The position numbers and the translations under genes are program-made. The notes beneath the pieces are model-generated. The model saw only the letters and a program-made list of their open reading frames with translations, was not told the DNA's origin and ran no database searches. A stretch of DNA of 64,000 nucleotides from Takakia lepidozioides (lineage: Eukaryota > Streptophyta > Takakiopsida > Takakiales > Takakiaceae): contig CM060734.1 in the NCBI GenBank assembly GCA_030704615.1, positions 20,336,001 to 20,400,000 of the forward strand. Direction: 5' to 3'. This document shows, one piece after another, positions 22,111 to 34,175 of this stretch (position 1 is the stretch's first letter; the number at the start of each line of letters is the position of its first letter).

Positions 22111-22675
22111 ACCATTGGGGATTCAAGCTCCACAAAATAGAATAGAATCCCAGAGAGTTAAGTGCTGGAACACTGTCAACAAAATCCAGCCATGATAAAG
22201 CACTAAACCTAACTTCTACACGGCGTCTCCGCATGCATGCTAGGAACACTGAACTGTTTTCATGCATTTTTCTCACTGCCAGCAATGTCTATGCCCGGGC
22301 GAACAAAATCTAAGCCCTCTTCATGTTCTTCTCTGGCCAAAGACAATTCAGACCAACGACATCCTCCAACATTGTTTGCGGTGGGACCTCTTCCTCGTTA
22401 GGGTGAGGCAAGACATAATTGGCAATATAGATATCATTCACAAAACCCGCCACAATCCCTCAGGTATAACACGGCAGTGATATGTCATCTTTGCCAGGCA
22501 CACCAGTGACAATTCACTGGCAGCCCGTGTCGTGGTAAATGAGGATCATACAGGCTGATTTTGTCCTTCAACTTAAACTGCACACAACACCCACCATAAA
22601 ACCCACATTAATCAACCCATGAAGACATACATGTACATTGAAAACTAGATAATGAGGACCGCCCAGTATAAGCAA

Positions 22676-24600
22676 TCACTGAAAGTGTAGAGTACTTTTG
22701 GTAGCATAAGAATATCTGCCACTGTGGCAAGGGGTTGCCTTTGAAGGCGCCGTAGTTGGTGCACTGTCGGTGGCAGTATCAAGAGCGGCTTTCTCAGCCT
22801 GCAAACATCACGCCCAACACCCCTTAGCAGTTTCATTAGCAATGCATCTACTAATAGTTTGAAGTACCCAACATGTAAATGGCCACATTGTACAGAACTG
22901 ATAGCCAACAGGTGCATGCATGCTCACCTCTAGTACAAAAACTGTTGCATGGAGAGGTGCCTCCTGAAGGCCCACCTGACTCTTACTCCCGCTAGAACTT
23001 GGTGTTATGTCACCATTTGCATCAGTCAAGGATTTTGTGCCTTTGGCAGCAGTGGCTCTGGTTACACGCTCTCCTTTTCACATGTACTTCTTCTCAGCTC
23101 CCTTCACAATGGCTGGGGTAGGGTCCTCTACTTTAGTCCCCTTCTACATGCCAACAAAACAACAAGGTATAGTACATGAGTACGTCTTACCATACCTGAT
23201 GCATAGAATTCATGGCACACACCAATAAAAGGGGGGCCTGCCCACTGCCCACCAGCGGCGTTGCATGGAGGGCCCCAAGTTTGGGCACCTCCTTATACCC
23301 AAGCTCCTTGGGGTCCTCCATTGGACCCACTTGGAATCCATGACCACGTGTTCGTCGTCTGTGGAGGGGCCATGGGCTGCTGCCAGGTAGGTGCTCCTTG
23401 CTGCAGCCACGTTTGCCCACCTCTGGATTGCACCCATGGGCCATTCGGGCCTTGTTGCACCCATGTTGTAGGTGGACCAGTAGCATTCGCCACAGCCTCA
23501 GTTCCCCCTTCCTTGCGCGCTTTGATGCAGCCTAACACAAGCCCCCTCCACCCCACAAAGTTAGCAATGATGGAAAATAAGGTCAACCGGGCAACGAGCA
23601 AGGTCGGCAGTTCGTGAATGCACACAAACCTTGGCCCAACGTGCCAAGAAAAGTTTGGCATCCAATGGCGTGAATGCATGAAAAGTCATGCTCTGGCGCA
23701 ATAGCAATGTCCCACATCCATTCAGTATTAAAACCCTAACACATGTTTCTAACCCTTTGAAATTTAATCCAGCAGTAAGCAAGTCAATACATAGTCCAAC
23801 TCGTAAGCCATTCATCTTTCTCACAAAGTTTCCAGGTCATTCACATTTAGGAAAGAACCAAGGTTTGATATATAACATTTACCACCATATATGCAGATTG
23901 TAAACTCATCACAAAAGCAGATTGCAGGCTGGAGATAAATCTCCGGAACCAGGCTCAAAGCATATCAGGTTCAAAATGAAACAATCAACCACTCATGCCT
24001 TAAGTTCACAAGCCAATCATAGTAGTAATAGGCTTGGTTATATAAACCAATCACCATCTCAGTCACTGTAAGCATATACATTTCATGAGCCATTCTCAAG
24101 CCTCTCCCTCACTCTCAGTCCAGCCCCACACACTCCTTCTTCCATCAGTTCATCACTCCAAAGATCATTCCTCCGCCATACACCCCAGCCTCTTACTCAC
24201 TTAGATTTACCCTAAACCTTGTTCGGTTCTGCCTCTATCTCTGCTTTACACAAAACTCTACCCTAAACCCTACACATCATGAAAATGCTCAATCGCTTCC
24301 ACAATCTGAGAGGAACCAATGGTGAGATTGTACTCATAAGACGTTGTTTGCCGTAGCCTTGTGGCCATTGACCCCGCGCCCAGTTTGAGCGGGAACAAAA
24401 GGAACAGAACCTACCTCTGTCAGGGGCTGACGTTGGTAGTAAGACTTACCTTCATATAAAGACCACACGTCCTCCTTCCAACTAAGTTCAGCAGATGTTC
24501 AACAATCCTTTCACCATCTCTTCACACAAGACATCCCCTACTTTAATGATTGTACCGCTGGCATGAGCAACATCTAAAGGCAGTACACCAGCAACACTTC
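22676..24600 (-). pseudogene. Unrecognised spliced gene inside the CACTA element
   Basis: Four minus-strand exons fit GT-AG rules with matching phases: 23735-23630, 23531-23191, 23143-22928 and 22798-22676, with introns of 98, 47 and 129 bp. The joins keep one frame through GFNTEWMWDI, GTLGQ/GCIKARKEGG, EFYASGM/KGTKVEDPTP and VFVLE/AEKAALDT to the stop TGA at 22676-22678. The second exon is rich in Trp, Gln, Gly and Pro (TWVQQGPNGPWVQ). An upstream open stretch (about 24560-24335) reads VLPLDVAHASGTIIKVGDV, SWKEDVWSLYEG and VPFVPAQTGRG with one frameshift and may be the first exon. In-frame stops lie near 23305 (TAA) and 23083 (TGA). It could be a TnpA-like protein or a captured host gene; no family was recognised. 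Confidence 0.55.
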
Positions 24601-24689
24601 ACCAGCAGAGACACCCATTCCATAGCACTCAAGCACTTTCATGACCTCCTACTGTAATTCAGAATGCTACTCCTTCTCCCATGAGTATC

Positions 24690-25035
24690 AAACCCCGCGA
24701 TCGCGGTTGTCCCACCATCGTGCATGCCTTCATGCCCCGATTCTAGGGCTTGAGTCCCTGTCTGCCCCCTATCCCACCAGCTCCGCTCGTCATTGTACAT
24801 TGAGAAAAGCCACACCTTGCGATCGCGTTGTCCCATCATCGTGCACGCCTTCATGCCCCGATTAGGTCTTGAGTCCCTGTCTGCCCCTATCCCACCAGCT
24901 TTGCTCGTCATTGTACATTGAGAAAAAGTCACACCTTGCGATCGCGGTTGTCCCACCATCGTGCACACCTTCATGCCCCGATTCTAGGTCTTGAGTCCAT
25001 GTCTGTCCCTATCCCACCAGCTCCGCTCGTCGTCT
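24690..25035 (+). repeat. Tandem repeat of about 125 bp in the CACTA interior
   Basis: Three units, each with GCGATCGCGGTTGTCCCA, CATCGTGCA, GCCTTCATGCCCCGATT, TGAGTCCCTGTCTG and CCACCAGCTCCGCTCGTC. It lies just upstream (minus strand) of the putative gene and could be its promoter or enhancer. Confidence 0.8.
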
Positions 25036-25254
25036 CTCATGATCAGACTCGACACTATAAGAAAACAAACATAGCAATGTCATGTTTGTCTTTCACGATC
25101 AAACTCGACACAAAGAAAACAAACAGATGCCACAATGGCAGGGAAGACAAAAAAAAACGCGAAGTCCCCTCACTCATGACTGGATGGATGAATGTAGCGA
25201 TGGATGGATGGTTTTCCATCAACACACAAACCACTAAAGTTTTTCACCACAGAA

Positions 25255-26065
25255 GTAATACCAATCACTGATGTGTATGTAATCACTAATGCGTAACCAC
25301 TGGCCGAGTGGTTCCAGTTACTAAATGGTCTGTAACCACTCACTCTACACCACTCTCAAAGTGGTACCAATCAATGGGGGTTCTTTAACCACTCCAGATC
25401 TACGTATACTGTCCCCGTCCACGTGGAATAATTAGTTCATAATTAAATATATTTTGAAATGATAAATCTTAAATAAAAATTGAATTATTACACGTGGAGT
25501 AGCAAGTGGTTTCAATCACCTCCATCACTCAGGTGTCTTCAACCACTCACAACCCACCCCAGTAGTACCAATCACTCACGTGTATGTAACCACTCACAAA
25601 TGCCCACTTGAAAAGTGGTTCCAGTTACAAAAGGGTCTTAACCACTCACATTCCACCACTGTGCAAGTGATACCAATCACTGGGGGGTCTTTAACCACAC
25701 CAGATCTACATATACTATCCTCGTCCACGTGAAATAATATATTTTGAAATGATAAAAATATTTAAAAAAAATTATTATACGTGGAGTAGAAAGTGGTTTC
25801 AACCACTTCCCATCACTGAGGTGTCTTTAACCACTCATAATTTATCACTGTACCCGTCCATGTCGGATATTATCATTATTAATATAATATTTGACCAAAT
25901 GTCGAATAATAAATATAAAATTAAATATTACACGTGGATTACTCAGTGGTTGAAACCACTTCCAACCACTCCATATTTTGTCACCGTGGCATTTCATTGG
26001 AATTAACCACTACCATTACTTGGAGTGATTTATAGAGTGATAAAAGACGAGTGGTTAAGGGGGCC
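25255..26065. repeat. Right subterminal AGTGGT/ACCACT repeats of the CACTA element
   Basis: Dense ACCACT, TCACTG and AGTGGTT motifs, with a longer duplicated block in which CAGATCTACGTATACTGTCC at about 25394 reappears in variant form near 25692. Confidence 0.8.
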
Positions 26066-26223
26066 AGTGGTTATTCCGCGTTTTTCTTCTAGTGAGTGTA
26101 AATGTGAAGAAAACGCTGCTCATGCAATTGAAATTGGTAGGTGCCGCACATGTGCATTGTGTATTAACAAAATTGGTGATATACAAACTTGGCGGAATGC
26201 CATCACTGTGTTTTCAACAATAT

Positions 26224-28100
26224 TCAAGGTACAACAAAAATGCATATTGTATATGTACTATGCTGCCAGTCATTCAAAGCCCAGTCGTCACTGTCCGATG
26301 ATGTGGAATTTGATGCTGTGGCCTGATTTGCATTGCCAATTGTCAGAGCTTGCGACCGTGATCTCGTGGTCAATGAGAGACCCAATGACATGTGATCAAT
26401 TCTGGCCTGTATCCGCCTACTTCGCGGCGAAAGTTGATTTTCTTCACTCTCACGACGTGGCGGAGGTGGATCGAGAACAAGTGCTCGGGCTGCATGCAAA
26501 TCGGCAACGAGGCTGTCCACATCCGGCAATACAGCCCCCGAAACACGATGATAACGGTCTGTCCATAATCGCCTCCATTTCTCTGCAACTGCCTTGATGG
26601 TACTTTTGAAACTTTCCAACTATCTTTCGCGGGCCTTGTCCCTAATCATTGTGTCGTTTCGACGATAAGCCGCCTCGTACGCATTATTCATTCGGCGTTG
26701 ACATATTATAACATCTTCCAGTTCGGACAGCAACAAATGTCTCTCAATCGGTTGTCGGTCATACAATTCGTTCTCCTCCGGCACCCATGGAACCTGTGGG
26801 AGCCGGATAAACCTGGACCTTCTTTGACTCCAATGCCCTCCCAAATTGCGGCAAAACTTCTCTCTCTCCCACCAATCTCGAATACCTCCCACACGTATGG
26901 TTATCTCCGAATCAGATGTGACCCAGAAATACTGGGGATCTTTGATGTATGCCGGGTTTTTGGTATGTATGCCGTGCATCTCTCTGTCTGCATCCCATAC
27001 CAAGTTCTTGCCCCAATGCACACAATTCAGAAATGTGTATGGTAGCCCATCCAATGGGAGGTTGTATCGATTGTATTCAAAACCTATGGGCATCCGATCC
27101 TCCTAGCCCACCAGCTCATAGAAACGGCGATGGATTGGTGTACGGCATTCTGGGCAAGCGCTCGTCCGCAAGGCTTGCGGGATAAGATATGTGAGATGGA
27201 ACATATGTCCACATGATCCAAGCACATGACATCCCTCTGGGCCGTATAGATTCCTACACATCGAACAAACAATGCCATCTGATATCCATGACGGCAAAAC
27301 GCCTCGTGGTATCTCCTCCCTCTGGGCCGGTTTGATGTGGCCGGTCATCCTTCTTGTGGTGTCCCACTCTTCCTCTATCTCCAATTCCCAGTTTATGCTT
27401 CTGTTCGACCCCGAAATTTTGTGCTCACATCGATCGAACATAGAATCCACATCTGCCCCAATTGGTATATACCGGCGAACACGCTTGATGCGATGCGGAG
27501 ATCGTTATACCTTGCATGTTGGCATAAATGCTATCCACGCTACGGTTCGACATGCGTGCGACATGTTGCAAGCCTGACAGTGCCCGCTCTACCCGTGCTT
27601 CTCTGGAGGCCAAATGGGTCGCCCATTGTACCCAATTCTCCCAATCGCCAGTCAATGGGATCCATGCCAGAATCTCCAGCGTTTTGGACAAGCGTCATGC
27701 ACTTGTAATGACAATGTCCCGCTCCTTTGTAACGCAGTCGACATCTAATATCGGGTTCATCTTCGATTGAATGGCGACCCTCGAGCATTCCCAGGTTTCC
27801 AGTACTGGTTCTTTTCCTTTCCTCCTTCTCTCATCCGCAATTCGTTGTTCCTCAACCATGGTTTCATCGGCCACAGGGTCAAGAACGTCCGTAACTTCCT
27901 GAATGATGAGGTCAATACTGCGATCAGGCATCGCAAACTCCGCGTCCATGTCCACGACGTTTGTTCGATCCTCATTGTGGACAACAATGCCTTCATTGTT
28001 TGGAGGCATATCTTGCAATGTAGCTTCCAACTCGGCTATGCGCAGTGTTTGCCAGTCTAGTCGGTCCTGCAGGGTCCTGATTCGCTGGTCTCGAGAATAA
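26224..28100 (-). pseudogene. RING-finger protein gene carried by the hAT element
   Basis: One frame of about 620 codons, damaged but traceable. N-terminus: a coiled coil (RIRTLQDRLDW, LRIAELEATLQDM; about 28085-28010), possibly preceded by a splice acceptor near 28104. Next an acidic region (28030-27695) and, after a TGA at 27692-27694, EILAWIPLTGDWENWVQWA. A frameshift near 27485 leads into the RING region (27235-27120): CSMCRNLYG, SCGHMFH and ACPECR. One zinc ligand position is Tyr (HLTY), so the finger is probably crippled. After a TAG at 27100-27102 come a 160-residue domain (EYNRYNLPLDGLPYTF, WGKNLVWD) and, after another TAG at 26617-26619, a Ser/Arg-rich tail. RING proteins are usually E3 ubiquitin ligases; the substrate is unknown. 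Confidence 0.7.
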
Positions 28101-28106
28101 GCCTAC

Positions 28107-29250
28107 ATTGGCTTATATTCCCCCCCCGCCCTCATTTCTCGGGCCACGTGCAGGGCGAATCTTCTTGAAGCGACCGCCAACCTGGCGGTCGCTCGATTTT
28201 CCGGGAAATAAAAAAAATAAGCGACCGCCAGAACTGGCGGTCGCTCCATTTTCCGGGAAAAAAAAAAAAACGACGCCACACAGGCGGTCGCTCCATTTTC
28301 TGGAAATAAAAAAAAAGCGACCGCCAACATGGACGGTCGCTTCATTTAAAAAAAATAAGCGACCGCCAACATAGACGGTCGCTTCATTTTAAAAATTAAA
28401 AAAAAAAAAAAAAAGTGACCGCCAACATTGGCGGTCGCTTCATTTGCAAAATATTTAGAATAAATAAGCGACCGCCAGCTTATATCCCCCCCCCGCCCTC
28501 ATTTCTCGGGCCACGTGCAGGGCGAATCTTCTAGAAGCGACCGCCAACCTGGCGGTCGCTCGATTTTCCGGAAAAATAAAAAATAAGCGACCGCCAGAAA
28601 CTGGTGGTCGCTCCATTTTCCGGGAAAAAAAAAAAAAAACGACCGCCACAACAAGCGGTCGCTCCATTTTCTGGAAATAAAAAAAATAAGCGACCGCCAA
28701 CATGGACGGTCGCTTCATTTAAAAAATTTAAAAAAAAATAAGCGACTGCCAACATCGGCGGTCGCTTCATTTAAAAAAAAAAAAAAAAAAAAAAAGTGAC
28801 GCCAACATTGGCAGTCGCTTCTTTTGCAAAATATTTAGAATAAATAAGCGACCGCCAGCTTATATCCCCCCCCCCGCCCTCATTCTCGGGCCACGTGCAG
28901 GGCGAATCTTCTAGAAGCGACGCCAACCTGGCGGTCGCTCGATCCGGAAAAATAAAAAAAAAAAAAAGCGACCGCCAGAACTGGCGGTCGCTCCATTTTC
29001 CGGGAAAAAAAAAAAAAAAAACGACCGCCACAACAGGCGGTCGCTCCATTTCTGGAAATAAAAAAAATAAGCGACCGCCAACATGGACGGTCGCTTCATT
29101 TAAAAAAATTTAAAAAATAAGCGACCGCCAACATTGGCGGTCGCTTCATTTGCAAAATATTTAGAATAAATAAACGACCGCTAGCTTATATCCCCCCCCG
29201 CCCTCATTTCTCGGGACGTGCAGGGCGAATCTTCTAGAAGCGACCGCCAA
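28107..29250 (+). repeat. Higher-order repeat of about 330-380 bp within the central palindrome array
   Basis: A header (GCTTATATCCCCCCCGCCC, then TCTCGGGCCACGTGCAGGG, CGAATCTTCTAGAAGCG) starts at about 28107, 28478, 28857 and 29185, each followed by five or six GCGACCGCC palindromes in the same order. Related headers recur near 30600 and 30785. Confidence 0.8.
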
Positions 29251-29413
29251 AACTGGCGGTCGCTCGATTTACGGAAAATAAAAAAATACTAGGGGGGTGG
29301 GCGCATTTTCGGGAAAAAAAAAAAAAAAACGACCGGGGGGGGGGGGCGGGGGCTCCATTTTGGGAAATAAAAAAAAATAAGGGGGGGGGGGGGGGGACGG
29401 TCTTTCACTTTCA

Positions 29414-29444
<31 letters not shown>

Positions 29445-30876
29445 ACAACAATTGGGGGGGTGGGTGGGGCAAACTATTTTAGAATAATAAGCGACCGCAA
29501 ACATAGGCGGTTGCTTTTTTTTTCAAAACTTTAAAAAAAAAAAAGCGACCGCAGACAAAGGCGGTCGCTTCATTTAAAAAAATAAGCGACCGCCAACATA
29601 GGCGGTCGCCTCATTTTAAATTTTTAAAAAAATAAGCGACTGCCAGCATAGGCGGTCGCTTCATTTTCAAAACATTTAAAATATATAAGCGACCGCCAAA
29701 ATAGGCGGTCGCTTCATTTTCAAATTTTTTTTAAAAAAAACGACCACAACATAGGTGGTCGCTTTATTTAAAAAAAATTTAAAAAAAATAAGCGACCGCC
29801 AACATAGGTGGTCGCTTCATTTTTAAAAAATTAAAAAAAAATAAGCGACCGCCAGCATAGGCGGTCGCTTCATTTTCAAAACATTTCAAATAAATAAGCG
29901 ACCGCCAACATAGGCGGTCGCTTCATTAAAAAAAATTAAAAAAAATAAGCGGACCGCCGGCATAGGCGGTCGCTTCATTTTCAAAACATTTAAAATAAAT
30001 AAGCGACTGCCACATAGGCGGTCGCCTCATTTTTAAAAAAATTTTAAAAAATAAGCGACGCCAGCATAGGCGGTTGCTTCATTTTCAAAACATTTAAAAT
30101 AAATAAGCGACCGCCAACATTGGCGGTCGCTTCATTATCAAAAACTTTAAAAAAAATAAGCGACCGCCAACAAAGGCGGTCGCTTCATAAAAAAATAAAT
30201 AAAAAAAATAAGCGACCGCCAGCATAGGCGGTCGCTTCAATTTCAAAACATTTAAAAATAAATAAGCGACCGCCAACATAGGGGGTCGCTTCATTTTCAA
30301 AAACTTAAAAAAAAAATAAGCGACCGCCAACATAGGCGGTCGCTTCATTTTCAAAAACTTTAAGAAAAAATAAGCGACCGCCAATATAGGCGGTCGCTTC
30401 ATTCCAAAATAATAAAAATAAAGGCGACCGCCAGTAATGGCGTTCGCCCATTTCCAAAAATAAAAAAAAAAAAGCGCCCGCCAGTAATGGCGGTCGCTGC
30501 ATCCTAAAAAATAACCATCACTACGATCGCCAGAAATGGCGGTCGCTGCATTTTGTAAAAACAAAAACTGCCAGTAATGGAAGTTAGTGATGGAGAATGA
30601 CTGGGGCTTAAATGCCCCCCCCCCCCCCTCGCTCCACGCGCAGGGCAGACCTCGTAGAAGCGACCGCCACCATGGCGGTCGCTCCATTTCGCCAAAAAAA
30701 AGAAAAAAAACGACCGCCAGTAATGGCGGTCGCCTACATTTTAAAAACAAAAAAAAACTTCAAGCGAAATGAGGGGAGGAATGTCCCGGAAGCTTATATG
30801 CCTCTCCCCCCGCCTCACTCCTCGCTCCATGCGCAGGTCACATTTAGTAGAAGTGACCACCACCTTGGCGGTCGCC
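28164..30876. repeat. Central GCGACCGCC palindrome array
   Basis: More than 35 units of AAGCGACCGCCAACAT facing TGGCGGTCGCTTCATT, separated by A/T-rich spacers of about 20-30 bp. It lies between the RING gene and the transposase gene. Minus-strand ORFs rich in RPPMLAVAYFF are the array translated, not genes. The part 29280-29480 is degraded to G and A runs. Confidence 0.9.
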
Positions 30877-31140
30877 CAATTTCAATAAAAATGAATGCAC
30901 AGTTGGAAGCATGGCACAATTGTTCTCTATTCCACAAACAAATCACCGAACACAAACATGAGCAAATGACGGTGCCTTTGGCCGACATTTTGGCTGGTAT
31001 ACACATGGGCAACATCTTTTATTTCACAACACATACACAACAGCAATACAAATGACAATGATCACATTGGTATTACTTCAGTACAGAAATATAAACATGT
31101 CCACTAAAAAGTGCGGATGCATGCCTACAGTTGTTTTGCT
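30877..31140. other. Downstream region of the transposase gene
   Basis: About 260 bases between the central array and the last transposase codons. It probably holds the 3' untranslated end of the minus-strand transposase gene; no gene of its own. Confidence 0.4.
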
Positions 31141-34100
31141 TCAATTTCTTCTACTGCTTCGACGGCGGGATGAAGAAGATCTTAATCCTAATGCTCCGAT
31201 GGGTTGAAAATCCGGGTCACCCTCGACTTCACCACCGTTGCCATGATCAGTGCTAGAATCGTCCTCCCTATCCGACCTCATATGTCCAGGCCTTTGAATC
31301 TGCAAGCGACATCGAACCACATTTAGTTCTCTCTGAGGTCGACTCCCGTTCCGGTCTTGAATACCATCCACGATATCTGGCCTGTTTGTGGGCCGATTGC
31401 CTACAAAAGGTTGGACTGTTCTCTGTCATTTACGGACTTGGGACGCAATCGAAGGTGGTCTTGAAGGAGGTACCGGAGAGGAGACTGACCAAGATAGACC
31501 GGCATTAGATGGTCCGGCATGTAAAGAACCACGGGTCTGCTGCGCAACATGTCGGTTAAGGTGGAATTGTAGTGGCAGGTTGTCATCATCTGAGGCTTCA
31601 ACCTCCGCCCGGTTCAATGCAACAGAATGATGCATGCGTGTGGAAAACAGATCAACCTTGTTGCTCCTTAATGCCCGCTGTGTTAATGGGGAGCTGGATC
31701 GGTTTTGACATTGTGGTGGAGCTGGTTGTATCGGTGAGGCATGATCCCGTCTCGTCGACTGTACAATGGGTTCGACACCATCGTTTGTATGAACAGGGTT
31801 GCGTACGTCGATCGGTCCTGGCAGTACATCACCCCTAAGCTCCATTGGGGCACTACCAGTGGCTTCAGCGTGTAGTGGGGGGCGAGGGTCGACCCCAACT
31901 TCATTTTGAGGACCATGTTTTGGGGATGACACAATTGCAGCTTCATCTTCATCTGCGATACGCACTTCTTCAAGAAGGTCATCAAAGGTCGGCTGGATAT
32001 AAGCATCATCCTCTGTGAATGTAAACGGGTCATACGCATTTTCGGGAGCATCATCGGATCCATCTTCACTATCGGAGGCATATGATTCCCTCTGAGATGA
32101 TTCTCTCTGAGGCTCAGTATCGTCATTCATTGAATCAGCCTCAGAAGCAGAGTCTTCGGAATGCAAATTTCTCTCATATCATGCTGCAGCATCATCCGCT
32201 GCCCTCTCACGTAGCAGTCGGCAATCGGTATACACATACACCAATTTGTCAGCCCTCGTGGGATTCAACCTGTTACGAATCTTGTTGTGAACAAATGAGT
32301 AACTGCTCCAATTGCGTTCGCAAGATGAAGCAGAGCACACTTGAGCAAGAATACGCTTCGCAATGAGAGCCAATGTTCTTGCTCCAGCTCCAATCAGATC
32401 CCACCATTCATGTGGCAGTATATTGAGCTCTTTTGGATCCGACATGTCCTCAAAAGGGTCGCGGCGATCTGAGAAGCATTGGTACTCGGATATAGCTCTC
32501 TCTGCATGGTTCGGCGGAGCCAGTCGCATGAGCACTCGCACGAGGCCGGCCTTGGCATCAGCGTCGTTTCGGAGCATGGTATTGTCGAGCAAGAATGGAT
32601 TGAGCAAAACCCCCGCATAATGCAAGTCTGTTCGAACCATCGAACGACGGTCGTAAAATGCATCCTCAGCACTGTCCGCAAGTTCAGGTTCCAAGGAGAA
32701 GGGAGGATGCCTCAAGGATTGGACGTGCTTCTCAAGATTTGCATTAGTAACCATGTCTTGCCCATTACTAGTTGCTTTCCATCAAACTCCCGCAAGACGA
32801 TTAACACCGGCTCAACCATATAAACAAAGTTTTCACATTTCTTCCAGAAATCATCACTACGAATGCTATTTCGAACTTTTCGACTTTTGCCCAATGACTT
32901 GGCTTTTCTGGAGTCCCGCAATGTCCGTGTGTACGCATCCCATTGAGGATCGATGATGGTGTGCTCTAGACTGCTCTTCGCCGTCACCAACCGATCCACT
33001 ATCAAGAAGTTAGTGGCAAAACGAGTTTCGCCTGGATTGCAAAGGCTGTATTTGGGTTTGTGCCTCCTATATATTGCCAAAGGGATGTGGTGTGTGCGGA
33101 TGAACGACACAACAGTCTTCGCTTGCTTGACAAGTTGTTTCACCCACTGTTCTTTTCCCCAATCTTCCAAAAAGAGGTCAAGGATATGAGCAACACAACC
33201 TTGATAGTACATATGGGGATAACGTGCCAACAACATGTCTGCAGTGTTTATCATGTTAGCGGCATTGTCTGTGCATATTTGCACGATTCTATCACTTCTG
33301 ACCTGATCGATGAAGTCCGTCAATAGTTGACATTGATAACGTCCATCTTTCTTCTCTCCGCTAGTGTCGACCGATCCCAATAATTGTTCCCCAGCTGGAC
33401 ATACGAGCATGACATTGAACAACGGTCTGTTTGTGACAGAACTCCAACCATCGGCACATATAGTGCTTCCATATTTTTTGATACACTCGCCCGTCCTATC
33501 GTTGACCTTTTGGGTAAGCTCGGTCATGGCGTCTTCTAGCAATCATGTGCGGAGATTGTGATAAGTCAGAGGCACGTACGTGGATCTGGACTCCGAAGTT
33601 GCTCTAACAGAAGAAACAAATGCCGGAAGCCTTGCCACATTAAATGGTATGTTGGCCTCGAAGAAAAATTGCGCCCATTTTTTATCCAACTGTCTTTTCG
33701 TAGACAAGTTAAGACCTTCTTGCATGGATTGCTGCCGTAATCCTCCACTCCTTTGATGTGTAGGGGTACAAAGAGGTGTTGAAGCAGATGTTAGTCCGGC
33801 ACAACCCATTTGTCCAAGGACACCCGAAGCCTCACAAGAGTCGCCCTAGGTACTAATCGGGGCATCCTGACGGGAAGATGGAGTGTTCTGCTCAGAGGTC
33901 ATGTCCAGATCCAAAGACATTGGAATATTGCCTCCACACTGGGCAAAATGGTTTTTTACCCGCATAGATGCTTTGGGGCATAAACCCACCCCAGCGCTCT
34001 TCACACCTTTATAGCCGAGGTGAGCGAGCAACCGATCCTTACGATAAGAAAGCTTTAATCTACATAGGTTGCACTCAACACTACCAGTGGCACTGACAGT

Positions 34101-34175
34101 GTTCGGGATTGCCGTATACCAAGGGCTCAATTCCTCCCTCATCTTCACCCAATATCCACTCCCCTAGAACCTAAC
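31141..34175 (-). pseudogene. hAT transposase (BED zinc finger, DUF659, hAT dimerisation domain)
   Basis: About 1,000 codons in one damaged frame. N-terminus: a BED-type zinc finger (VECNLCRLKLSYRKDRLLAHL, then a Cys and HFAQC) at about 34085-33945. Middle: the DUF659/RNase H-like catalytic part with ICADGWSSVTNRPLFN (about 33450), QICTDNAANM (about 33275) and CVAHILDLFLEDWGK. C-terminus: the hAT dimerisation domain (SASSCERNWSSYSFVHNKIR, KLVYVYTDCRLL; about 32340-32220). A Ser/Asp-rich tail of about 330 residues follows (32166-31141). In-frame stops lie at 33843-33845, 33540-33542, 32176-32178 and about 31424, and a one-base shift near 32760. It runs inward from the right terminus, as expected for the element's own transposase. 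Catalytic-type Asp residues remain visible. Confidence 0.88.

Larger units (their letters stand above)
21265..26094. mobile_element. CACTA (En/Spm-type) DNA transposon, non-autonomous
   Basis: The left end CACTAGAAGAAAAACACGG and the right end, read in reverse, CACTAGAAGAAAAACGCGG continue into GAATAACCACT, giving a 29-bp inverted repeat with one mismatch (21265-21293 and 26066-26094). The flanks are the 3-bp duplication AGT (21262-21264 and 26095-26097). CACTA termini with a 3-bp duplication define this superfamily. Many AGTGGT/ACCACT subterminal repeats lie inside both ends. No TnpD-type transposase frame is present. A spliced minus-strand gene occupies the middle. Confidence 0.93.

Noticed and set aside
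24417-24449. 33-bp intron in the upstream part of the CACTA gene
   Set aside because: GT-AG ends exist, but the stretch stays open in frame and is too short for a typical plant intron; read as coding.
30094-30750. Minus-strand ORF of 218 codons rich in RPPMLAVAYFF
   Set aside because: It is the GCGACCGCC array translated; other frames across all three arrays give similar low-complexity peptides.
28164-30876. CRISPR-like regular repeats
   Set aside because: The repeats are palindromes with near-identical AT-rich spacers, lie inside a eukaryotic transposon, and have no cas genes or unique spacers.
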